Part shown: positions 1-8,283 of the stretch, piece after piece | How positions within the stretch are numbered: position 1 is the first letter of the stretch | Layout of the letters: each line of letters starts with the position of its first letter | Source: Erythrobacter sp. SG61-1L | GTDB taxonomy: Bacteria; Pseudomonadota; Alphaproteobacteria; Sphingomonadales; Sphingomonadaceae | Assembly (NCBI RefSeq): GCF_001305965.1 | Contig: NZ_JXQC01000002.1 | Location: 30,621 to 94,620 of the forward strand | Length of the DNA: 64,000 nucleotides | Direction of reading: 5' to 3' | Translations under genes and position numbers: made by a program | The notes under the pieces: model-generated | Told to the model about the DNA's origin: nothing | The model's database searches: none | Seen by the model: the letters and a program-made list of their open reading frames with translations, nothing else

Positions 1-2
1 CC

Positions 3-635
3 CTGACCCGCCACTATGACCGCATGATCGCGCTCATGACGCGCGAAGGGCGCTGGCGCTCCGAGCTTCTGCGCCGCATCCCGCCCCGGCCCGGCCTGCA
101 AATCGTCGATGTCGGATGCGGGACGGGAACGCTCGCGGTCGAGATCAAACAGCGTCGTCCCGATTGCACCGTCATGGCCGTCGATCCCGACGCGCCGGCC
201 CTCGCACTGGCGCGCGAAAAGGCGGCCAAGGCAGGCGTCGCTATCCAATGGGATCAGGCGATGGGCGACCGCATCGGCGCTCTGGTCGAGGACGGCGGCT
301 GCGATGTCATACTTTCGAGCCTGGTCTTTCACCAATGCGCGCTGGGGGTGAAGCAGGCGATCGCCGATGCCATGTGTCGCGCGCTCGCGACGGGTGGCCT
401 GTTGCTTGTCGCCGATTACGGGTTGCAGCGCACCTTTTGGATGCGGACGCTTTTCCGTCAGGTGCAGATGCTTGACGGTTTCGACAAGGCCGAACCCAAT
501 GCCACAGGCTGTATGCCGGGCATCTTCGCGGCCGCGGGCTTTGAAGGGATCGATGAATCGCAAGTCATCCGCACGCCTACCGGATCGATCTCGATCTATC
601 AGGCGCACAAACCGTCCCGCTTTCCTGCCCCCTGA
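3..635 (+). CDS. SAM-dependent class I methyltransferase, 5' end outside the window
   Basis: The reading frame is open from the first complete codon, so the true start lies before the window; the first ATG is at 24. Counting from that Met, motif I (DVGCGTGT) is at about residues 29-36 and the acidic end of strand 2 (AVDPD) at about 51-55, the signature of a Rossmann-fold SAM methyltransferase. The C-terminal part has the usual beta-strand pattern (LLLVADYG). The substrate cannot be read from the sequence. An 84-bp gap separates it from the transglutaminase-like gene on the same strand. Confidence 0.85.
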   Translation: MTRHYDRMIALMTREGRWRSELLRRIPPRPGLQIVDVGCGTGTLAVEIKQRRPDCTVMAVDPDAPALALAREKAAKAGVAIQWDQAMGDRIGALVEDGGCDVILSSLVFHQCALGVKQAIADAMCRALATGGLLLVADYGLQRTFWMRTLFRQVQMLDGFDKAEPNATGCMPGIFAAAGFEGIDESQVIRTPTGSISIYQAHKPSRFPAP

Positions 636-719
636 TGGAAAATCAAATAAGCCCTTGACCCTATAGCTACTACAGGCCGTAATCGTTCCAGCAACCCTCG
701 CCGAAGGAAGGCGAGCGAT

Positions 720-1484
720 ATGGACAAACGATACTTGCGACAAACGCCTTTGCTGGACTTTGCCTCGCCAATCATCCGCGATCTCCTGGCGGCGCGGGGT
801 TGGTGTGCATTGACCCCGTTCGAAAGAATCGGACAGGCTTACGCTTTTGTCCGTGACGAAACCGCCTTCGGCTACAACAGGTCCGATGACATTCCCGCAT
901 CGAAGGTTCTCAAGGACGGTTATGGTCAGTGCAACACCAAGGGAACCTTGTTGATGGCGCTTTTGCGGGCGCTGAAGATTCCGTGTCGCCTGCACGGATT
1001 TACCATCCACAAGGGATTGCAGCGCGGCGTTGTCCCTGAGCTGGTCTATCCCCTTGCCCCGAACAGCATCCTTCATAGCTGGGTCGAAATCGCGCATGAT
1101 GGCCGCTGGATCAATCTCGAAGGCTTCATTCTGGATCGGCCCTTTCTTCAGGCGCTACAGGCGAAATTTGCCGGTGAGACGAACAGCCTGTGCGGCTACG
1201 GAGCCGGAACCGATTGCCTGTCGTCGCCGCCGATCGACTGGCTTGGGCAGGACACCTATATCCAGCGCACGGGGATCAACGCCGACTTGGGGCTGTTCGA
1301 CAGTCCCGATGACTTCTACGCGCGCCACAGGCAGCGTTTGGGGACGGCTCGCGAATGGATGTATCAAAACTTCGTGCGGCACTGGATGAACCGGCGTGTT
1401 GAAAAGGTTCGGCAGGCAAGATTCCGAAAATCCCTCGCGGTCCAGCAACGCACGATCATCCGGAATGATGCAGAAACCGTTTAG
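720..1484 (+). CDS. Transglutaminase-like cysteine protease-fold protein
   Basis: 254 aa. The papain-like transglutaminase core is visible: Cys71 in a GYGQCN context at the start of a helix, His119 in HSWVEI, and a third catalytic position in the WINLEGF strand, where the usual Asp appears as Glu134 unless Asp139 serves. The family comprises cysteine proteases and peptide-modifying enzymes; the substrate here is unknown. A good Shine-Dalgarno (gaaggaagg) precedes the ATG. No signal peptide is seen, so a cytoplasmic location is likely. Confidence 0.75.
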   Translation: MDKRYLRQTPLLDFASPIIRDLLAARGWCALTPFERIGQAYAFVRDETAFGYNRSDDIPASKVLKDGYGQCNTKGTLLMALLRALKIPCRLHGFTIHKGLQRGVVPELVYPLAPNSILHSWVEIAHDGRWINLEGFILDRPFLQALQAKFAGETNSLCGYGAGTDCLSSPPIDWLGQDTYIQRTGINADLGLFDSPDDFYARHRQRLGTAREWMYQNFVRHWMNRRVEKVRQARFRKSLAVQQRTIIRNDAETV

Positions 1485-1559
1485 GGTATGCAGCGCACGC
1501 CGCCCATATGGCGCTTTGCGGTGAAACCATAGACCGCTCCGATCCTTGTTGAATACCTG

Positions 1560-1583
1560 AATATAGGCTAGGGGGGTATCTTA
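1560..1583 (+). promoter_or_regulatory. Candidate DmeR/RcnR-type operator with G6 tract
   Basis: A run of six G (1571-1576) flanked by TA-rich arms (ATAGGCTA left, TATCTTAT right) ends at the ATG of the regulator. RcnR/CsoR-family sensors recognise a G/C tract between inverted AT-rich arms, so this is the likely autoregulatory operator of the downstream dmeRF pair. The same G-run also looks like the ribosome binding site, so bound repressor would cover both. Confidence 0.55.
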
Positions 1584-1858
1584 TGCCTCACCTCTCCAGA
1601 AACGACTCCGACCTCCTCGCCCGCGTAAAGCGCATCGCTGGGCAAGTCGCGGCCGTGGAACGCGGCCTGACTGAGAAAGCGCCCTGCGCCGATATTCTTC
1701 ACCTCGTCGCAGCAGTGCGCGGCGCGGTGAACGGGCTGATGGACGAAATCATCGTTGATCATCTCGACCAGCATGTCGCAAAGCCTGGTCTCGGCGACGC
1801 CGAACGGGCGACGGGGGCGGCAGAACTGGCGACCGTGATCCGGCGCTATTCCAAATGA
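1583..1858 (+). CDS. dmeR: Ni/Co-responsive CsoR/RcnR-family repressor (DmeR-like)
   Basis: 91 aa, all-helical CsoR/RcnR/FrmR family. The four ligands known for the Ni/Co sensor RcnR are at the same positions here: His3, Cys35, His60 and His64. This favours nickel or cobalt over copper (CsoR uses C-H-C) or formaldehyde. It overlaps the next gene by 4 bp (ATGA), so regulator and exporter are translationally coupled as in known dmeRF operons. The expected behaviour is that the apo-protein represses and metal releases it. Confidence 0.85.
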   Translation: MPHLSRNDSDLLARVKRIAGQVAAVERGLTEKAPCADILHLVAAVRGAVNGLMDEIIVDHLDQHVAKPGLGDAERATGAAELATVIRRYSK

Positions 1859-2793
1859 CACGCGGCCCGGACCTTGCGCGATCGGTCGAAGCTCTCGCGC
1901 ACGATCACAATTTCCTTGGCGCGGCACATGACGACAATGCCCGGCGCACGCGCATCGTCGTCGTCCTGACTTTCGCCATGATGATTGGCGAAATCGCCGC
2001 CGGCTATCTCACAGGCTCGATGGCGCTGCTTGCCGACGGCTTCCACATGGCGACCCATGCCGGTGCGCTCGGTGTCGCCGCCTTCGCCTACAGCTATGCC
2101 CGGCGCCATGCGGGCGATCGACGTTTCACCTTCGGAACCGGCAAGGTTGGTGAGCTGGCCGGTTTCGCCAGCGCCTTTGTTCTTGCCATCATCGCGCTTG
2201 GCATCGGCGTCGAATCCGTGAGGCGGCTCCTTGCCCCGACTGACATCGCGTATGCCGAAGCAATATGGATCGCGGTCCTTGGCCTGATCGTCAATCTCAT
2301 CAGCGCCTGGCTGCTCGGCGGCGACCATCATCTCGATCACCATGACCATCACGGCCACGGTCATGCCCATCATGAGCATGACAACAATCTGCGCTCGGCC
2401 TATTTCCATGTGCTGGCCGACGCGCTCACCTCCATGCTCGCCATCGTCGCGCTCCTCGCCGGCCTTTATTTGGGTTGGCGCTGGATGGACGCGGCGATGG
2501 GCATCGTCGGCGCGGCCGTCATTGCCCGCTGGTCATGGGGCCTGCTGCGCGACAGTTCGGCCGTGCTCGTCGACGCCGCCGCCGATCCCAGTCTTGAAGA
2601 AGAAATCCGGAAGGCGGTCGAGGACGGCGATGCCAGGATTACGGATCTTCATATCTGGCGGGTCGGGCCAGGCAAGTTCGCCGCCATCGTCGCGCTCGTC
2701 GCGGAACGCCCCTTGCCACCCGACGATTACGCCAGACGTGTGCGCGTGCATGATGAGCTGGTTCATGTCACTATAGAGCCGCACCCGGCCTGA
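1855..2793 (+). CDS. dmeF: Cation diffusion facilitator, Co/Ni exporter (DmeF-like)
   Basis: 312 aa, cation diffusion facilitator family in the inner membrane, exporting divalent metal by proton antiport. Helix 2 carries Asp61 and His64 (DGFHMATHA) and helix 5 carries His188 and Asp192 (HVLAD). A loop at about residues 158-175 is almost entirely His with Asp and Gly, typical of DmeF. A C-terminal cytoplasmic domain (ITDLHIWRVG) follows. Coupling to an RcnR-type sensor with Ni/Co ligands points to cobalt and nickel as substrates. Confidence 0.88.
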   Translation: MTRGPDLARSVEALAHDHNFLGAAHDDNARRTRIVVVLTFAMMIGEIAAGYLTGSMALLADGFHMATHAGALGVAAFAYSYARRHAGDRRFTFGTGKVGELAGFASAFVLAIIALGIGVESVRRLLAPTDIAYAEAIWIAVLGLIVNLISAWLLGGDHHLDHHDHHGHGHAHHEHDNNLRSAYFHVLADALTSMLAIVALLAGLYLGWRWMDAAMGIVGAAVIARWSWGLLRDSSAVLVDAAADPSLEEEIRKAVEDGDARITDLHIWRVGPGKFAAIVALVAERPLPPDDYARRVRVHDELVHVTIEPHPA

Positions 2794-2807
2794 GAGGAGA
2801 TAGGCCC

Positions 2808-3365
2808 ATGCGCGAGCAACGCAGTCGCTATTCGACGGTTTCGATCCTGCTGCACTGGACCATCTTCGTGCTGATCTTCGCCAACGCGACCTTCGGTGGC
2901 TGGATGGAGGAAGCCGCCCCGAACGAAAAGCTGGACTATTACCAGCTTCACAAATCGGTTGGAATCACCGTCCTGTTGCTGAGCCTTGTCCGGCTTGGCT
3001 GGCGCATCGCCCATCCCTGGCCCCCCTTTCCAGATAATATGACGACATGGGAACGCATCATTGCGCGCGGCACGCATATCCTGTTCTATGTTTTGATGAT
3101 GGGTGCACCTCTCCTTGGGTGGGCGGCAGCTTCGGCAGGCGGCTCCCCTGAAACACCACTTTTCGGTGCGCTCCCCGGCCCCAATTTACCAGTGCCGCAA
3201 GGGGAAGAACTGTCCGAGACGCTGGGTGGCCTTCACAAGGCAATGGTGAAGGCGATCTATGTCGTTCTAGGGTTGCATGTCCTTGGGGCGCTTAAACACC
3301 ATTACCTCGACAAGGACGAGGTTCTTCACCGTATGCTGCCGTTGCTGCGCGATCCGCAGCGATGA
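2808..3365 (+). CDS. Cytochrome b561-type di-haem membrane protein
   Basis: 185 aa with four hydrophobic segments, starting with YSTVSILLHW, which is typical of the prokaryotic cytochrome b561 family. Candidate haem-ligand histidines are His16, His48, His143 and His157, and His90 is also in a membrane segment. The family moves electrons between the quinone pool and acceptors such as superoxide. It lies 14 bp after dmeF with gagaggag as ribosome binding site, so it probably belongs to the same transcript. Confidence 0.85.
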   Translation: MREQRSRYSTVSILLHWTIFVLIFANATFGGWMEEAAPNEKLDYYQLHKSVGITVLLLSLVRLGWRIAHPWPPFPDNMTTWERIIARGTHILFYVLMMGAPLLGWAAASAGGSPETPLFGALPGPNLPVPQGEELSETLGGLHKAMVKAIYVVLGLHVLGALKHHYLDKDEVLHRMLPLLRDPQR

Positions 3366-3443
3366 ATCGTCTATTCACCGCGAGTTCAATTGCCGTTCTT
3401 CAAATTGGCTCCGTTGGGCTTTTCGATGCCCAGGAGAGGTAGA

Positions 3444-3722
3444 ATGAAATTTCTGATGATACTTGGCGCTGCCGCGCTTGCGGCCATGACGCCTTCGGTC
3501 GCGATGGCTCAGCATCATGGCGATCGCGGCAGTCATGAACGCAGCGTAAGCCGTCACGGCAACAGCGGCCACGTCGCGCCTTCCTACGGCCGCTACTACG
3601 ATCAGCGGTATCGTGGCTACGACCGGCGTTATGGTTACGATCGCCACGAACGACGTTATGACCGGCATGACCGACCACGGCACGAACGTCGCCGCCATCA
3701 TCAACGGCGCGGGCACCATTGA
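3444..3722 (+). CDS. Small secreted His/Arg/Tyr-rich protein
   Basis: 92 aa. The ATG at 3444 has a strong Shine-Dalgarno (aggagaggt) and begins a clear Sec signal peptide (MKFLMILGAAALAAMTP, cleavage probably after VAMA). The mature part is very rich in His, Arg and Tyr, with repeats of the type YDRHERRYDRHDR. The function is unknown. Its position after dmeF and cytochrome b561 and its His content suggest periplasmic metal binding, but that is inference. Confidence 0.6.
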   Translation: MKFLMILGAAALAAMTPSVAMAQHHGDRGSHERSVSRHGNSGHVAPSYGRYYDQRYRGYDRRYGYDRHERRYDRHDRPRHERRRHHQRRGHH

Positions 3723-3834
3723 CGAGGACGGGAGCTGATTTCTAGTTCTCACTCACACGCGTTGCCATGCGCGGCCGCTCCTTCCTGATGGGAACGATGG
3801 TGCATCACACAGCGCCGCTTGGAACCTGATTCAT

Positions 3835-4287
3835 TCAGGGGCGATGGCGAAGCCGCCCTGTTCCTACCGTAGCCGGGCTTGGCACATCCTGCTCGCCGCT
3901 GGGTTCTTCCAGATCGGCGAGGATGGGACAGTCGGGCCGGTCATCACCCGCGCAGCAATCCACCAGTGTCCCGAGCGTGGCGGTCATCTGTTCGAGGCTT
4001 TCGATCCGCTCCTGGAGCTGGGCAATATGCGCCTGAGCGATCCGCTTCACGTCGGCGCTCTGGCGGGATTTGTCCCGCCAGAGGCTCAGCAGTTCATTGA
4101 TCTCCGCGACCGAGAAACCGAGATCACGCGCCCGCCGGATGAACCGCAGCATATGGACATCCGATGGCGAGTAGTCGCGATAGCCGGAATCCTTGCGATC
4201 GGCTTTCGGAATGAGGCCGGTCTGCTCATAATAGCGGATCATCTTGGCAGAGACGCCCGATGCCTTGGATGCTTGTCCGATATTCAT
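3835..4287 (-). CDS. cueR: Copper-responsive MerR-family activator (CueR-like)
   Basis: 150 aa. It has an N-terminal winged helix (MNIGQASKASGVSAKMIRYYEQ), a long dimerisation helix, and a metal loop with Cys112 and Cys120 (CAGDDRPDC), the positions used by CueR for Cu(I). The C-terminal extension of about 25 residues is not conserved. It is the second gene of a leftward operon, 15 bp after copA. CueR-type proteins twist the 19-bp-spaced promoters of copper genes; two such promoters lie at 6852-6882 and 7010-7040. Confidence 0.88.
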   Translation of the reverse strand: MNIGQASKASGVSAKMIRYYEQTGLIPKADRKDSGYRDYSPSDVHMLRFIRRARDLGFSVAEINELLSLWRDKSRQSADVKRIAQAHIAQLQERIESLEQMTATLGTLVDCCAGDDRPDCPILADLEEPSGEQDVPSPATVGTGRLRHRP

Positions 4288-4302
4288 GATGCTTCTCGTG
4301 CC

Positions 4303-6813
4303 TTAACCATGCTGTGCCATCGGTATTGCCCTTTCAGGGGGCTGGAATCCGCGCAGGCGCAGCGAGTTACCCAGAACAAAAATGCTCGACATCGCCATAG
4401 CACCCGCAGCGAACACCGGCGACAACAGGATGCCCCAGCCAGGATAGAGAGCGCCCGCAGCGACCGGAATTAGCGCCGTGTTATAGGCGAACGCCCAAAA
4501 CAGGTTCTGGCGAATGTTACCGATCGTCGCGCGCGACAGCGCGATGGCCGTCGCCACGCCATTCAGATGACCGGACATGAGCACAACATCGGCCGCCTCG
4601 ATCGCGATGTCCGTGCCAGTGCCGACGGCAAGGCCAACGTCGGCCGCCGCCAGGGCGGGCGCGTCGTTGATCCCATCGCCGACGAAGGCGACCCGGCCAT
4701 GCTCCGCCTTGAGCCGGGCGATGGCCTCCACCTTCCCATCGGGCAGCACTTCGGCAATCACTTCGTCGATACCGAGCTGGCGGGCGATGGCCTCCGCCGT
4801 CATGCGGTTATCGCCCGTAATCATCGCGACCTTGAGGCCCAAAGCGTGCAGTGCCGCGATGGCGGCGGGCGTGGTGTCCTTGATCGGATCGGCCACGGCG
4901 ACGATCGCCGCGAGGCGGCCGCCAATAGCGGCATAGAGCGGCGACTTGCCTTCCTGGCCCAACCGCTCAGCCGTTGCGGCGAAAGCGCCGACATCCAGCC
5001 CCAGCTCGCGCATGTAGCGATCGGCGCCAATCTGGACCAGTTCTCTCCCAGCGACCGCCTTGACCCCAAAGCCAGTGATGGATTCAAAGTCGTCGATCGC
5101 GGGCAATGCGATGCCTTCGGACTTGGCCGCGTCCACGATCGCACTGGCAATCGGATGCTCAGACTTGTCCTCGACAGCGGCGACCAGACCCAGCACCTTG
5201 GTCCGGTCGAACTCATCCATAACTTGAAGATCGGTGAGCGCAGGGCGGCCCTCCGTCAGTGTTCCGGTCTTGTCGACGGCAACGACCCTGGCATCCTTGA
5301 GAAGCTGGAGAGCTTCCCCCTTGCGGAACAGGATGCCCAGTTCGGCGCCGCGCCCGGTGCCCACCATGATCGCTGTTGGCGTCGCAAGGCCCATGGCGCA
5401 TGGGCAGGCGATGATGAGCACCGCCACTGCATTGACCAGAGCGAAGGTCAGGGCGGGCGACGGGCCGAACCACAGCCAGGCGGCGAAAGTCAGCGCCGCC
5501 ACCGCGAACACGGCGGGGACGAACCACATCGTCACCTTGTCCACCAGCGCCTGGATCGGCAGCTTTGATCCTTGCGCCTGCTCGACCATGCGAATGATCT
5601 GCGACAGCATCGTGGCCTGGCCGACAGCGGTTGCGCGGAAGGCCAAGGCGCCCTTTTGATTGACGGTTCCGCCGACGAGCGTTGCCCCTTCGACCTTGGC
5701 GACCGGGATCGGCTCGCCGGTAATCATCGACTCATCGACGTAGCTATCCCCTTCCGTGACTTCGCCATCGACGGGAATACGCTCGCCGGGACGCACCTCG
5801 ATGATGTCGCCGGTGACGACTTCGTTGATGGAAACCTCCACCAATGCGCCATCGCGACGGACGCGGGCCGTCTTGGCCTGCAACCCGACGAGGCGCTTGA
5901 TCGCCTCGGACGTTCGACCCTTTGCGCGGGCTTCCAGATAGCGACCCAGCAGGATCAGAGCGATGATGACGGCCGCCGCTTCATAATAGACGTTGACCGT
6001 CCCCACCGGCAGCAGGCCGGGAGCGAAGGTGGCGACCAGCGAATAGACATAGGCGGCAAGCGTGCCCACCGCGACTAGCGAGTTCATGTCGGGCGCGAGC
6101 CGCACCAGTGCGGGCAGGCCCTTCTCGTAGAAACGAATGCCGGGGAATGCGAGCACCAGCGTCGTCAGGACGAATTGAATATACCAGCTCGTCTGAATGC
6201 CGATCGTCCGGCCGATCAGTTCGTGCGCGCCGGGAATGACGTGACTGCCCATTTCGAGCAGAAACACCGGCAGGGCGAGCGCCGCGGCGATGGTGAAGTC
6301 CCGCTTGAGATCCCGGCGCTCGGCATCCTTGCGCTCGGCCGTTTCCTCGTCGCCCGTTGCGCTCGCCTCGATCGGGCGCGCGGTATATCCCGCGCTCGCG
6401 ATCGTGGCGATGAGCGCCTGTAAATCGGCTGCGCCGCGCACGCTCGCGCGCTCCATCGCCAGATTGACGGTGGCCTCGGTGACGCCGGGGATGGCTTTTA
6501 TCGCCCGTTCCACACGCCCGACACAGGATGCACAGGTCATCCCTTCCACCGCCAACTCGACGCTCGCGGACGGCACGCTGTAACCGGCGTCCTCGACCGC
6601 CTGCACCAGCGCCTTCCGATCGACGAAACCGCTGGCCTGAATGTCGGCGCGTTCCGTCGCCAGATTGACGTTAACGGACTGAACGCCTTCGACCTTGTTC
6701 AGCGAACGTTCGATGCGCGCTACGCACGACGCGCAAGTCATACCCTCAATCGGCAAGCTGAACGCCGAATCGGCGAGATTCGTTGAATCTCCTTGGATTT
6801 TCGCGGCTAGCAT
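4303..6813 (-). CDS. copA: Cu(I)-translocating P1B-type ATPase
   Basis: 836 aa from the ATG at 6813, chosen because GGAG lies 9 nt upstream; a GTG at 6828 is possible. There are two N-terminal heavy-metal domains with CxxC at 27-30 and 94-97, followed by eight predicted membrane helices. The actuator TGE loop, the CPC copper site in helix 6 (IACPCAMG), the DKTGT phosphorylation motif and the GDGINDAP hinge are all present. It exports Cu(I) from the cytoplasm. CueR-type control is likely from the dyad at 6852-6882. Confidence 0.95.
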   Translation of the reverse strand: MLAAKIQGDSTNLADSAFSLPIEGMTCASCVARIERSLNKVEGVQSVNVNLATERADIQASGFVDRKALVQAVEDAGYSVPSASVELAVEGMTCASCVGRVERAIKAIPGVTEATVNLAMERASVRGAADLQALIATIASAGYTARPIEASATGDEETAERKDAERRDLKRDFTIAAALALPVFLLEMGSHVIPGAHELIGRTIGIQTSWYIQFVLTTLVLAFPGIRFYEKGLPALVRLAPDMNSLVAVGTLAAYVYSLVATFAPGLLPVGTVNVYYEAAAVIIALILLGRYLEARAKGRTSEAIKRLVGLQAKTARVRRDGALVEVSINEVVTGDIIEVRPGERIPVDGEVTEGDSYVDESMITGEPIPVAKVEGATLVGGTVNQKGALAFRATAVGQATMLSQIIRMVEQAQGSKLPIQALVDKVTMWFVPAVFAVAALTFAAWLWFGPSPALTFALVNAVAVLIIACPCAMGLATPTAIMVGTGRGAELGILFRKGEALQLLKDARVVAVDKTGTLTEGRPALTDLQVMDEFDRTKVLGLVAAVEDKSEHPIASAIVDAAKSEGIALPAIDDFESITGFGVKAVAGRELVQIGADRYMRELGLDVGAFAATAERLGQEGKSPLYAAIGGRLAAIVAVADPIKDTTPAAIAALHALGLKVAMITGDNRMTAEAIARQLGIDEVIAEVLPDGKVEAIARLKAEHGRVAFVGDGINDAPALAAADVGLAVGTGTDIAIEAADVVLMSGHLNGVATAIALSRATIGNIRQNLFWAFAYNTALIPVAAGALYPGWGILLSPVFAAGAMAMSSIFVLGNSLRLRGFQPPERAIPMAQHG

Positions 6814-6851
6814 TGCTCGATACTCCACGCTTCATGATTGGAACTTGCATC

Positions 6852-6882
6852 AAAATGCAGGTTCCAATCGTGGGAAGGTCAA
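6852..6882 (-). promoter_or_regulatory. CueR-type promoter of copA-cueR
   Basis: Read on the minus strand: -35 TTGACC (6882-6877), a 19-bp spacer containing the dyad ACCTTCC...GGAACC, then -10 CATTTT (6857-6852). The over-long 19-bp spacer with the half-site ACCTTCC is the hallmark of MerR/CueR-activated copper promoters. It lies about 40 bp upstream of the copA ATG. Confidence 0.75.
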
Positions 6883-7009
6883 GAGCAAAGATAGGGTGCC
6901 CTCAGGTAAGGGCCTCGCAGCCACGACAATGAGATCAAAATTCGCTCCCAATCACGGCGCAACGCCGGAAGGTGCAATCTCCTTCATGATAAAGACCGTG
7001 AGACCGGCC

Positions 7010-7040
7010 TTGACCTTCCAACGATGGGAAAGGTTAGCTT
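7010..7040 (+). promoter_or_regulatory. CueR-type promoter of the copZ-DUF305 operon
   Basis: -35 TTGACC (7010-7015), a 19-bp spacer with ACCTTCC and GGAAAGGT half-sites, and -10 TAGCTT (7035-7040). The layout matches the copA promoter on the other strand, so one regulator can drive both divergent copper transcripts. The intervening 6883-7009 shows nothing else recognised. Confidence 0.75.
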
Positions 7041-7073
7041 GTGATTCGTCGTTAGAAACAATGGAGATTTTCA

Positions 7074-7277
7074 ATGCAGTTTCACGTCGAAAACATGAGC
7101 TGTGGTTCGTGCGTCAAGCATATCACGCAGGCTGTCGCGGCGATCGACCCGAATGCGAAGGTCGAAGTGGATATCGCGGCCAAGAAAGTCACGGTCGATA
7201 GCGTGGCCACCGCGCAGGCCATCGAAGCCGCGCTCGCGGCAGACGGTTATCCCGCGCGAGCCATTGAACAGGCCTGA
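7074..7277 (+). CDS. copZ: Copper chaperone, heavy-metal-associated domain (CopZ-like)
   Basis: 67 aa, a single ferredoxin-like heavy-metal domain. The metal motif is MSCGSC with Cys10 and Cys13. The length and fold are those of CopZ/CopP chaperones that pass Cu(I) to CopA. It sits divergent from copA, behind its own CueR-type promoter, with ggag upstream of the ATG, and is followed within 10 bp by the DUF305 gene. Confidence 0.85.
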   Translation: MQFHVENMSCGSCVKHITQAVAAIDPNAKVEVDIAAKKVTVDSVATAQAIEAALAADGYPARAIEQA

Positions 7278-7286
7278 GAGACGATC

Positions 7287-7691
7287 ATGAACAAGCTGAC
7301 GCCTATATTCATTGCGGGCGCGCTCCTGGCCGTCGGCGTTCTCGCTTACGCACAATCTGGAATCGGCCCGCAGGCGAATGGAGTAACACTGATGCAAAGC
7401 GCTCATGGCGGGCATGGAAGCCCGGAATATTCAGATAACCCGGTTATCCGCGATTATCAGACGGCGAACGACAAGATGCACGCCGATATGGAGATCGAGT
7501 TCACCGGCGATGCCGACGTCGATTTCATGCGCGGCATGATCCCGCACCACCAGGGCGCCATTGATATGGCCAAGGTCGCTCTCGAACACGGGAAAGACCC
7601 CAAGGTTCGCAAACTGGCGCAGGATGTCATTACCGCTCAGGAAGGCGAGATCGCGATGATGCAGAAATGGCTTGCCGATCGGAGCAAGTAG
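7287..7691 (+). CDS. DUF305 family periplasmic protein (CopM-like)
   Basis: 134 aa. An N-terminal hydrophobic segment (PIFIAGALLAVGVLAYA) serves as signal peptide or anchor. The DUF305 core has the MIPHHQGAIDMAK motif, His- and Met-rich helices and MMQKWL near the end. DUF305/CopM proteins bind copper outside the cytoplasm. Placement in a CueR-controlled operon right after copZ supports a role in periplasmic copper tolerance. Confidence 0.85.
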   Translation: MNKLTPIFIAGALLAVGVLAYAQSGIGPQANGVTLMQSAHGGHGSPEYSDNPVIRDYQTANDKMHADMEIEFTGDADVDFMRGMIPHHQGAIDMAKVALEHGKDPKVRKLAQDVITAQEGEIAMMQKWLADRSK

Positions 7692-7735
7692 CCCCCCGAC
7701 CAGCACCGCCTTGCTCGTGCAGCCCGACATTGACT

Positions 7736-7775
7736 AGCCCTCCAGGATCGACCGATCCTGGAGGGCTATCCTTTT
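7736..7775 (+). terminator. Rho-independent-type terminator after the copper operon
   Basis: A perfect 15-bp inverted repeat (AGCCCTCCAGGATCG, loop AC, reverse complement) spans 7736-7767 and is followed by ATCCTTTTG. It sits between the DUF305 gene and the convergent arsR-type gene and could stop transcription from both sides. Confidence 0.75.
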
Positions 7776-7801
7776 GACAGTCATCAACAGCCACCGTTCG
7801 A

Positions 7802-8128
7802 TCAGTCGTCGGCGTGATCTTCATCTATATGGCTGAGCATATCGACGAGCATGGTGCTCACATGCTCGTCGGCCACCTCATAAAAAACCTTCTTGGCCTG
7901 CCGTTCGCTGCGAACGAGGCGGGCACCGCGCAACAGACGAAGATGATGGCTCACCAGCGTCTGAGAGAGATTGAGGGATTTTGCGATGTCCCCCACCGCC
8001 TTGGGACTTTGCAAGCAGAACAGCAGAATGCGCAGGCGGGACGGGTCGCCGAGCAAGCGAAAGGTTTCGGCCAGAATGGCGACCCGCTGTGTGCTCGACT
8101 GAAAGTCCGAAACGTCGTCTGTGTTCAT
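7802..8128 (-). CDS. ArsR/SmtB-family metal-sensing repressor (CzrA-like)
   Basis: 108 aa, winged-helix ArsR/SmtB family, with recognition helix LSQTLVSHHLRLL. It lacks the CxC of arsenic/cadmium sensors at helix 3. The C-terminal helix has Asp-x-His and a His pair ten residues on (DEHVSTMLVDMLSHIDEDH), matching the alpha5 zinc site of CzrA-type sensors. It follows the CDF transporter on the same strand, so it is probably a Zn or Co de-repressor of that transporter and of itself. Confidence 0.82.
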   Translation of the reverse strand: MNTDDVSDFQSSTQRVAILAETFRLLGDPSRLRILLFCLQSPKAVGDIAKSLNLSQTLVSHHLRLLRGARLVRSERQAKKVFYEVADEHVSTMLVDMLSHIDEDHADD

Positions 8129-8148
8129 AGACCCGCCACCCGATAATG

Positions 8149-8168
8149 GAACATATCACGATATGTTC
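8149..8168 (-). promoter_or_regulatory. Palindromic operator upstream of the ArsR-type gene
   Basis: A perfect dyad of GAACATATC, spacer AC and GATATGTTC lies 20 bp upstream of the regulator start and is followed by AT-rich ATAT repeats. It resembles the 12-2-12-type operators of SmtB/CzrA proteins, so it is the likely autoregulatory site. Related ATATG repeats at about 9304-9330 precede the transporter. Confidence 0.6.
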
Positions 8169-8283
8169 ACATATATCATCTCATGAAGACCATTGCACGG
8201 CTCAGGTCCATGTCATGCGCGGTGCCGATTGGAGAACCGGCACCCCCGATCCCTCAATAGATCGGTCGCGGGTTGAGCAGACT

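Noticed and set aside
4567..5568. A 333-codon frame antisense to copA
   Set aside because: It lies wholly inside a perfectly conserved ATPase on the other strand and its product is low-complexity and domain-free: a GC-rich shadow frame.
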